From the NCBI GenBank assembly GCA_022496205.1, contig WTXD01000267.1, positions 1-14,109 on the forward strand: a DNA stretch of 14,109 nucleotides, read 5' to 3'. The notes beneath the pieces are model-generated. The model had not been told where the DNA came from. It saw only the letters and a list, made by a program, of their open reading frames with translations, and did no database searches. Of this stretch, positions 7,500-14,109 are shown piece after piece. This stretch comes from Gloeopeniophorella convolvens. Lineage: Eukaryota; Basidiomycota; Agaricomycetes; Russulales. The first letter of the stretch is position 1; the number at the start of each line of letters is the position of its first letter. The translations under genes and the position numbers were made by a program.

Positions 7500-9349
7500 A
7501 AGGCTTCTTTTTCTTCGACTGAGGCCTGGCGGATAACGGCTGCCGCTTCTGTTATGCCAAGCTTGGGGGGCGTCGTAGGGGTAGAGGAGGACGCCTCCTT
7601 CTTGTCCGCATGGGTGAGATTGATCGTGATCTCCGTTTTTCTCTGCCTTCCATTGTTCTGGCCACTCGTCGGCCTTCCCCCTTGACCTTGTCGCTGAGGA
7701 CAGTTGCGGACAATGTGGCCTTGCTTATCACATTCGAAGCACCTTCCTTCGCTCCTGAACTTCTCTCTTTCGGCTGCGGGGAGCTGCTTGCGCGTATAAG
7801 TCGTATTTTGGCGCGTTTTGACCCCTTCTTCATCCTCCATGTAGAGGTGATCGACGTCCATCGCGTTGTGTCGGTGGTATTGATTTTGAGGACGGACTTG
7901 GAGCTTGTACTTGGGCTGGAAGCGATCCTCAAAGATTTTGTTCATCCAGCCATGGGTGTCGTTCTGTTTGAGTAGCTCAGTTCGCCACTTGTCGAAGGAC
8001 CAGGGCTGTGGTCCAAAGGGGGTGCCAGTTCGAGCCGTAGAGAGGACTAGAGAGCAAGGGAGTCCCTTGAGGAACCATTTGAGGACTTCATCGCGATTAA
8101 TGTCTTCTCCAGCGTTGCTTACAGTGGTCCTGAAGCGTCCAATGTACTCTTCGATTGTTTCGCCTTCAGTCCCCTTCCTGCTATCCCTCCGGATCATCTC
8201 AAAGGTCTCGAGAAGCTTCTTCGCCTTCCGAGCGGCCTCGTGGTCCGTGAAGTGGGCGTCTGCGTCGTCTCTAAAGGTCTTCCAGACATCTGCGATGCTG
8301 ATCGTTTGGTCCTTGACCTGGCGGAGCCACTCTTGCTCATCTTGTACCCGCTGATTGATGATGGGTCCCTCCATGAGGTTGAGCATGAGTGCGACCTTGC
8401 GGATGGGGTTTACCATCGCGTCATGTCCATCATTGAGGAAGCACCAGTTGTCGAACTTTCTGGTGAACTCCTTGTAGTGCTTACTTGCTCCGTCGAACTT
8501 TGTGGGGGTGTCCCCATCAAGTCGCCCCTGTCTTCCAGCAGGAGGGGGAGGAGGCGGCTGTTGGGCTGCTTGCTGCGCCAGCTGAGTGGTTTGCGTCGCT
8601 CCTACCACTGTTGTTCCCTGCCCCTGCTGTGGGGGTGGGTTTTGCAGGTTTTGTGCTGGTCCGGACATACTTGCAGTGTGGATTCGGATGTCGGAGAGTC
8701 GCTGAGTGATTTCCTCAACTTGCTGTTTGTCTAGGTGTTCTTCAGCCTTTAGGAGATTGGTGAGGGCATCTCCAAGGATCGGGAAGTTGAGGGCTTCGTA
8801 GTATTCTCTGATCTGCTGCCTGGTGGGGACACCATCTTCTCTAACTGGGGTGTGATACTCCCACCCTCCTCCTAGGCGAGGATCGAGGTATCTCCACTGG
8901 TAGTTGACTAGTACAACTCGGTAGAGGCTGGTCTGGGGTTGTTCGTTTTCTTCCCAGTCAACCTGGACGTGATACCCTAGTTCCTGGTTCCAAAGTATTC
9001 ATGGTCCTTTAACCTCTTCTGGTAGGTCGTCAGGAGTCGGTGCGGTCCTCGGGTCAGCTGTGGGCTCTTCAGAAGCTTGTTCTAATGTCACGGGTGGAGT
9101 AGAGGCGACTCCGAGCGACGAGGGTCTCGAGGTGTGACCCACTGAGAGCCGAAGCTGACTTGTCTCGAGATCGGTGAAGTCGTGGTTCAAAGGGAGGCAA
9201 TCGGCCTCGGGTACATCGATAGAGAGCTGAAGTCCGTCACCTTGCTTGGGAGCGAATCCCTCAGGTGGTATCCTTGTAACCTCATCGATTGACAAAGGAG
9301 AACAAGCTTAGGGCCCGTCTCTGGTATCGAGTGTGTTTAAATACAGGCG
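7457..9349 (-). pseudogene. Gag polyprotein of the chromovirus, 5'-truncated, with premature stops
   Basis: One minus-strand frame runs from 9349 to the stop at 7457, broken only by TGA at 8999-9001 and TAA at 9308-9310. In order it shows a P/S/T-rich N-terminal part, a segment with VQVDWEENEQPQTSLYRVVLVNY, a P/Q-rich stretch near 8600, the conserved Gag core (KFDGASKHYKEFTRKFDNW, then IEEYIGRFRTTVSNAG), and a CCHC zinc knuckle (CFECDKQGHIVRNC) near 7710. Gag forms the particle that packages element RNA. No ATG in good context is seen at the upstream end, and the frame runs into the LTR at 9351, so the true start was probably separated by that insertion. The knuckle is followed by a basic stretch as usual. 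Confidence 0.9.
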
Positions 9350-9350
9350 G

Positions 9351-10004
9351 TGTCACGAACACTAGGGCCTCAAGGAGGTCGAACTGCTCAGAACACTAGA
9401 GCAATCCAGCCCTACCAGTAAATACCCTACGTGTCGCTCACAATGCGACGCGTACCACTCACATTGCGACTACAAGTCGAAATGCATCACATGACCCTTC
9501 ACCCCCATTCCTCGCCCTACTCCCTAATGGCCAATTAACCCTGGAATACCCCCAAGATCCCGGACTAGGGATCTCTCAGAATGGCCATATTACTCGTCCC
9601 AAAGTAACCAGAACCTTGATCAAGGTGAAACACTTCATGCATCCTCTTTGGGACTCTGATCATCAAGAACTCCATGGGGCCTCAAGCCCCACTCTGCGAT
9701 GGAATCTAAGAAGTGTATCAGAGAGGAGAGGTTATGGGGAATCCCCTCTGGAATCCCCATCAGTAATTAGACCAGATTTGTCTGGGGGGTCTCCAGTAGT
9801 ATATAAGACCCCCATGTATCGCCCAGTAGTCCTCAGACTGTCCATCTGTGGCACTCTCATCTGTACCTAGCACTGCAATAGCACTGTTAGTGTGTTCCCC
9901 CTCGTATCTGCAATACTCGCAGCTCATCTTCTGTTCCCCCTCTGTGACGCTCTCCAAACCCTCTGCTATCCTCTCTGCGCGCACCCCGCGAGTGAGTCCT
10001 GACA
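9351..10004 (+). repeat. LTR of the TGTCACG...CTGACA family; probable 5' LTR of the ORF-bearing unit
   Basis: The 654-bp block starts TGTCACGAAC and ends CCTGACA, matching the solo LTR at 1689-2340 along its length. Flanking pentamers are GGCGG and TTTGG, so it is not a simple solo LTR. It is directly followed by TTTGGACAGTC, where a primer-binding site of TGG type would be expected after a 5' LTR. Together with its TATA orientation this suggests it begins a plus-strand element whose 3' LTR lies beyond the window. It separates the chromovirus gag from its start. Confidence 0.88.
9800..9840 (+). promoter_or_regulatory. Core promoter of the 9351 LTR
   Basis: TATATAAG (9800-9807) and CCTCAGACT with A at 9835 are 35 bp apart. 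Transcription would start near 9835 and run into the ORF-bearing unit. The last ATG before this point is at 9813, upstream of the predicted start; the next is at 10304. Confidence 0.6.
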
Positions 10005-10107
10005 TTTGGACAGTCTCTTACACCCTCTGATCAGCTGCGACCCCAGTGTCTTACTCTTACTCTGGAATCACTGCACCCCGGACTGCGCTCCTCTCGGACC
10101 GTACTAA
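10005..10107 (+). other. Leader after the LTR, with a possible primer-binding site
   Basis: TGGACAGTC begins three bases after the LTR end (10007). LTR elements usually place a tRNA-complementary site starting TGG here, but I cannot name a matching tRNA. The rest is pyrimidine-rich, with no ATG and no convincing coding frame, and ends at an in-frame TAA (10105-10107). Confidence 0.4.
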
Positions 10108-11569
10108 CCTCAGGCACTGATTCGCCCCTCGTCCTATCTTGACCTTGACGCTCCCACCTCTGGACCGTCCAACCCCCTTGACTACGGCACTCCCACTCGT
10201 GGACTGTCTCCTGAACTCCAGTACCCTCCTCTCGTCTCCACTCCTCATCCTCCGCCTACGCCTCGTTCTCCATCATATCATCCGCGCTCCCCATCCCCAA
10301 TCGATGTCGAACCAGGACAAATCCTTGACATTCTCACAGTACCACCTCGCTCTCCCTCTCCTCATCATTCAGCCTTCGACTTTCTAGTCCGCCTCAGAGC
10401 TCAATAGGTGCAAGAACGCTTTGCAGAAATAGTACGCACTTCAGCCATCCCTCAGTCTCCCACTCCTGGCCCCTCTCGCACTGGTGAACAAGCTCCCAGC
10501 CCCTTGGTCGAGCCTACTCCAGCCTCTCCTGTCGTATCCACTCCCCAGCCTCGCTTGTCGCGTTTTTCGCCTCTTTACTCCCCTTTGCATCTCTCTATCC
10601 TTGCCCCTTCTCCTCATCCTGCATCGTCGACGCATACTCCTGCGCTCGGTCCTGCTCCTGCTCCTACTCCTCATCTTGTACCAACTCCCATACCCTCACG
10701 AGCAGCGACGGTATCCCCTTTAATCTTCGCTCCCAATCCAGCACCTGCTCCTGCCCTTGAAATCCTAGTCGACGTCGCAGTCGAGCAAATCCCAGACCAC
10801 GCACCTCCTCCATACCAGGCTCCACCTCGTCGCTCTCCCTCCATCTCTGAGTTCAGTGAGGACCTCACTGACTACGCCGAGAACCACTTCGTTCTCCCTC
10901 GCCGTGCACCATCCCCTGACTGCGCTCACACCAACCACTACTACCACGAGTGCATCGCCCAAGTCCTACACGGTTATCCAGCAGCAACCGGCAACCATCA
11001 CCAGCCTTTCCACGTCCCTCGCATCAGCAGCGCCCTTTACTACCTCACCCACTTCGATGAATTCCTCCCTGAAGTACGCCCCTTCAGGTCGATCATCCTC
11101 CCCAAGCACTACATCACCATCCCTTCCATGCGCGTGAACAGAGACGGTCCACCATACGCACCACAACATATCTGTGCCGTTACTGTGTACGTTCCCCCCT
11201 GTCGAGCACTCCCACTTGGTGCCATCCGTTACGACTTCACCTACCACCTCATACATACCTTCAACAAACTTGCCTTCGGCACCCAACGACTCTACGAAGG
11301 AGCAAGAATTCCCCTTGCCATATCGACTTCCTCGACGGCCGCGTCCTCACCACTGAAGGCAACCTCCACTTCAACCACGGTTGCCTCATCCGATCGACAA
11401 CCGGTACTCCATCGTGAATGACGCCTGCAGCCTCTATCCCCACCTTAAACTCTTCACCACCTACGCCCGCGTTCCCAACAACATCAAGGAGATAGGCGAC
11501 GACCCCTTCCTTGCCCTCGACCTTAACCTCATCGCCATCGTTCAAATTCCGGTAGAAGAGTTCCTGTAA
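10108..11569 (+). pseudogene. ORF1 of the plus-strand LTR unit, unknown protein, frame-damaged
   Basis: A frame opens after TAA at 10105 and continues past TAG at 10405-10407 to about 11318. It then continues in a second frame (IDFLDGRVLTTEGNLHFNHG) and, from near 11390, in a third (DNRYSIVNDACSLYPHLKLF) to TAA at 11567. Both shifts fit one-base losses. The whole is about 485 codons. The first half is rich in P, S and T with PAPAPTP-type runs. The second half looks globular, with HYYHECIAQVLHGYPAATGN, PRISSALYYLTHFDEFLP and LPKHYITIPS. I recognise no family: there is no zinc knuckle, protease, RT or integrase motif. By position it could act as Gag, but nothing proves it. It has one in-frame ATG (11128) and no ATG near its start. 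Confidence 0.6.
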
Positions 11570-11594
11570 ACCAAGTCGAATACTTGTACCTGTA

Positions 11595-11652
11595 AATAGT
11601 ATCTGCCCAATTACTTTCTAGAGTGCGTAGCACCTCTGTGGGAGATACTATT
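11595..11652 (+). other. Inverted repeat between ORF1 and ORF2
   Basis: AATAGTATCT (11595-11604) is the exact reverse complement of AGATACTATT (11643-11652), with 38 nt between. The loop holds a smaller stem, AGAGTGC-GTA-GCA with CTCT after one bulged base. The structure fills the gap between the ORF1 stop (11567) and the first open codons of ORF2 (11655). In RNA it could mark a translation or splicing signal; this is inference. Confidence 0.45.
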
Positions 11653-11654
11653 GA

Positions 11655-13150
11655 CTCAGACTCGACTCAGTGGAAGCACCACCCCAAGTATTGCTTGAAG
11701 GACTCCACCTTATTCCTTACAACGACGACAATCGCCTAACCTTTGACCAAGCCTATCGACGCTTCTTCGACAAATACTATCAAGTCCTTCATCGTATTAT
11801 CCGACTCCAGTTCTACGACCCTCGCGCTCGTGTCCACGACTTTTCTACCGACACTCTAGTTCGCTCTGACTCTTGGCTCACTCCGGTTCTAACAAGACTT
11901 CGACGATCTCTCCCATTCGGACAACTCTTTGACAACGATCTATATCTCAGTCACTGGTTCAACGCTGAAAGGAACATTGTCCAAAGTGCTGTAGAAGAAC
12001 AGCACCTCTTTTGGTTCCTTCAACGACCTAGCGGTGTACGCTGGGAACCCATCCAAACCACCAACCTCTGGCTCGAACTCGAGCTCTTCTGGTGGAACAT
12101 CGTCCAAGTCCACAAAGAACATCTCATCGAGAAAATCCTTACCGGCCATCGAATTTACTATCTTGAACGCTTCATCACTACTCCGTACCAGACTCGTCTC
12201 CACTTCGCTCAACTTGTCCTACTTCAAGAAAACCCTCTAGTACCTCTCTACTCTATCCGCTCCGGCCCCTTCTGCAACTATACTTTGCACCTGCAAGACG
12301 CACATTGGATCATAAGTAATCCCTTGACCTCGACCTTGTCCAATCAAACAACGACTTCTTATATCCTATACCACGACGACCTCCTCTTATTCCTCCAGCA
12401 ACCCCTGAATCAGACATCGGAGAAAACAGTTGGAACAACGCCCCAAGCATCGTCAGCAACTTCAGCCTTGACGAAGAACAAGAAGCAACAGACAACGACG
12501 TCCCCAGCATCCACACTATCAGCGACCTCGACCTACAAGACACCAGTGACCTTACCGACACCCAGTATTTAGAGATCTAGTCAGATCCTCCTGTACCCTG
12601 TATTTTAGACTATCAGAGTCTTTCTGTCGCAATCCTGGCATCCAGACCTAATCGTTGACGGTCTCCCAGACACCATCCTCCGACACCACTACCCCAAGTA
12701 GCATTACCACCAGTACAACGTACGCCGACCCCTGAAGACCCAAGAAACCTCAGTAGAACCCGACTCATCGACATCCAACGTGATAACATTGCGCACCACC
12801 CAGAAATCATCTACATCAGCCAAACCTTGCCTACCCAAAACTACCTTGGTTTTCACAACTTCCGACGCTGGTGCAGAGAAGAATACAATCGTCGCCAACT
12901 CCGTATCATCAGTTTCCCCCACAATCTCCACGAACTCGCCAACTTTACTAGCGATCCTCTGCACTTTGAAGGCTATCTGTGGAAGCGATCTACAAGAATC
13001 TTTCGCGACCACATCAAAGAAGACTACGCCCACATCGAACGCCATTCTATTGATCGACGTCGTCCCATCCTTAACCACACTTTCACCATCACATATCATC
13101 ACAACGTCAACACCTACACTGTGCAAGTTGTAGGACTCCCTATCGTCTGA
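11655..13150 (+). pseudogene. ORF2 of the plus-strand LTR unit, about 500 codons without methionine
   Basis: One frame runs from after TGA 11652 to about 12322. There a one-base loss in ATCCC moves coding to the next frame, which then continues through TAG (12578-12580) and TGA (12656-12658) to a TGA at 13148. Its parts are: a globular, W/F/Y/L-rich region (LWLELELFWWNIVQVHKEHL); a P-rich then acidic S/D-rich tail (SNFSLDEEQEATDNDVPSIH); a P-rich linker; and a basic region (FHNFRRWCREEYNRRQLRI, HFEGYLWKRSTRIFRDHIKE). None of these matches a family I know. There is not a single ATG in any frame in this stretch, so any start must be non-AUG or by readthrough or splicing from upstream. It may have been two proteins; continuity of frame favours one. 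Confidence 0.6.
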
Positions 13151-13160
13151 ATCACTCTTT

Positions 13161-13598
13161 ATGAGTACCGAATTCCAAAGATACATCAAAGAGAACAATT
13201 GGAACGACCCTAGCCCAGAAGAAATCACTGACATCTCCCGACATCTACCTCCCGGAAGCATTATTAGGAAAATCAGACTTGACGAAGAAAGCGGACACGT
13301 CTATGCCATCGCCACAGTCCTTGGACGAACTCTCATCCTCGACGAGGCAACCAAGCAAACAGTTTTTACCACTTATCAAGTACCAGTCCTCGACGCACTC
13401 AACGCTTACTATCCACACGCCGATCAACTTCAAGGTTACGCCTGGGCGTCCTTAGAAGGACTTTACAAAGACAAGAAGGTCCGTTGGAACGAAGGAAGGA
13501 AGCGGTGGCAATACTTCAACAACCAACCAGTATACTTCGACCCTCCTAAACAAACACGTGTTGTACCACCTGTTGAAGCGCAGCAGAGGGTGGAGTGA
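13161..13598 (+). CDS. ORF3 of the plus-strand LTR unit, truncated by a copia LTR
   Basis: The frame starts at a true ATG (13161), the first ATG on this strand after 11418, ten bases past the ORF2 stop. The context (CTTTATGAG) is weak at position -3. About 136 codons are native. The frame then crosses into the copia LTR at 13571, which adds eight foreign residues and a TGA at 13596. The native part is hydrophilic and looks globular, with charged and aromatic residues (FQRYIKENNWNDPSPEE, GYAWASLEGLYKDKKVRW, RKRWQYFNNQPVYFDPP). Methionine occurs only at the start. No known family is recognised. The rest of the protein should lie beyond the copia element, outside the window. It is the only undamaged frame of the unit up to the insertion. 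Confidence 0.6.
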   Translation: MSTEFQRYIKENNWNDPSPEEITDISRHLPPGSIIRKIRLDEESGHVYAIATVLGRTLILDEATKQTVFTTYQVPVLDALNAYYPHADQLQGYAWASLEGLYKDKKVRWNEGRKRWQYFNNQPVYFDPPKQTRVVPPVEAQQRVE

Positions 13599-13939
13599 CA
13601 ACTGAAGGACACAGAGTGACGCTCAGTCAGAGAAGGTCAAAAGACTAAGGCTACAGAGGCGAAGAAAGAGGTCCTTATATACAGTAAGGAGCGACAGATA
13701 GCATGTGATAAACACTGCTTAGAAAGCCTAGGAGACCCACATGAAACGGAGTAAGAGTGGGTACCGGAGTACAAGGTGGGTCATGGAATGCCCTAGAATA
13801 GTCCAGAATTATGGAAACGAATGTGGGGCTGAACACAGCCTTAAGTCTAGAACATTATGTACACAAGATAAGATAGTCCTTGATCATTAGGTCCATATCT
13901 AATCTAATCAGAGCCACCAGGACACTGTCCGTCTCAACA
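13571..13939 (-). repeat. Copia 3' LTR, short form (LTR3)
   Basis: In minus sense it runs TGTTGAG...TTCAACA (369 bp) and begins directly after a GGGGGGA tract and the end of a copia pol. Its first 290 bp are almost identical to LTR1. It lacks the 117 bp between the 25-bp direct repeats of LTR1. The TATA box TATATAAG is at 13681-13674. Its outer edge interrupts ORF3 after ACCACC at 13570, so the target duplication should be CCACC; the partner copy lies outside the window. Confidence 0.93.
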
Positions 13940-13947
13940 TCCCCCCG
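13940..13947 (-). other. Polypurine tract of the copia element
   Basis: The minus strand reads CGGGGGGA directly before the LTR start TGTTGAG, the expected place for plus-strand priming. It lies 15 nt after the pol stop. Confidence 0.8.
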
Positions 13948-13962
13948 TGATCAAGACATCCA

Positions 13963-14109
13963 TCATCCTACTAAACCCATTTGCCCAGAGAGCAGGGAGT
14001 GGCGCGATTTGGCAAGTGATTTTGTTAAGCCATCTGCTACCATGTCCTCTGTCTTGGTGCAAACCAGATCTACGACGTTGTTTTGCATATACTCGCGGAT
14101 CTTATGGTG
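13963..14109 (-). CDS. Copia Pol C-terminus (end of RNase H), partial
   Basis: The last 48 codons of a Ty1/copia Pol enter from the right edge and end in TGA at 13963-13965. The peptide holds HHKIREYMQNNVVDLV, then TEDMVADGLTKSL, the hallmark C-terminal block of copia RNase H (usually H-x-R-E, then T-x-x-x-x-A-D-x-x-T-K-x-L), followed by a short tail. No defect is seen in this part. With the polypurine tract and LTR right after it, it defines the 3' end and minus orientation of an element that extends beyond the window. Confidence 0.93.
   Translation of the reverse strand, partial: HHKIREYMQNNVVDLVCTKTEDMVADGLTKSLAKSRHSLLSGQMGLVG

Noticed and set aside
5292..9001. Reassignment of UGA as a sense codon to explain the TGA stops
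   Set aside because: The same element also has frameshifts, its own pol ends at TGA, and nuclear UGA recoding is not expected in such fungi.
9351..10004. This LTR as the 5' LTR of the minus-strand chromovirus
   Set aside because: Its promoter points the other way, it is not followed in minus sense by a primer site, and the sequence after the chromovirus polypurine tract does not match its end.
12704..13261. Long minus-strand open frame (185 codons) opposite ORF2/ORF3
   Set aside because: The plus strand gives more coherent composition and a continuing frame; the antisense frame looks like a shadow.
10108..13570. ORF1-3 as a tyrosine-recombinase (DIRS/Crypton) or Helitron unit
   Set aside because: No R-H-R-Y arrangement, Rep or helicase motif can be found, and the unit follows a conventional LTR.
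1..14109. CRISPR array, rRNA or tRNA genes, bacterial operon features
   Set aside because: No regularly spaced repeats, RNA gene signatures or ribosome-binding-site pattern were found; the content is eukaryotic.

Overview
The window looks like transposon-dense nuclear DNA of a filamentous basidiomycete, probably an Agaricomycete. The reasons are a chromodomain-bearing Ty3/gypsy element, a Ty1/copia element, several LTR families nested in one another, and a compact fungal-type intron signal. Nothing bacterial is visible. Apart from a weak leucine-rich fragment at the left end, all recognisable coding sequence belongs to retroelements or is directly attached to them.

Layout. 1-1088: flanking DNA with one doubtful F-box/LRR-like fragment. 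1089-2615: a complete copia-type LTR (LTR1), followed directly by a 5'-truncated copy (LTR2). LTR2 is split by a solo LTR of a second family (1689-2340) with a perfect 5-bp target duplication. 2616-3820: the 5' end of a minus-strand gag gene cut off by LTR2, then a plus-oriented LTR-like block (about 2999-3582) rich in bZIP-type palindromes, then the probable LTR edge of the gypsy element. 3821-9349: a minus-strand chromovirus, 3' end first (polypurine tract, chromodomain, GPY/F, integrase, RNase H, RT, protease, gag). It is degenerate: all five premature stops inside its recognisable domains are TGA, there are three disabling frameshifts, and its 5' end is missing. 9351-10004: an LTR of the same family as the solo LTR, plus-oriented. 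10005-13570: leader and three or four plus-strand reading units of no family I recognise. 13571-14109: the 3' LTR and the last 48 codons of a minus-strand copia pol that continues beyond the window.

History. The simplest order is: the gypsy element came first; the plus-strand LTR unit starting at 9351 landed in the 5' part of its gag; the copia element then landed in the last reading frame of that unit at 13570.

Main discovery. The plus-strand unit downstream of the 9351-10004 LTR is almost free of ATG on its sense strand. I count four ATGs between the predicted transcription start (about 9835) and 13160. There are none in any frame from 11421 to 13160, and the next one is exactly the start codon of the last ORF at 13161. 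The reverse triplet CAT occurs 33 times in that same interval. About 500 codons of the middle reading unit contain no methionine codon. This sense-strand avoidance of AUG fits a polycistronic transcript translated by leaky scanning and non-AUG starts, as known for badnaviruses and rice tungro bacilliform virus. I know of no fungal LTR element described in this way.
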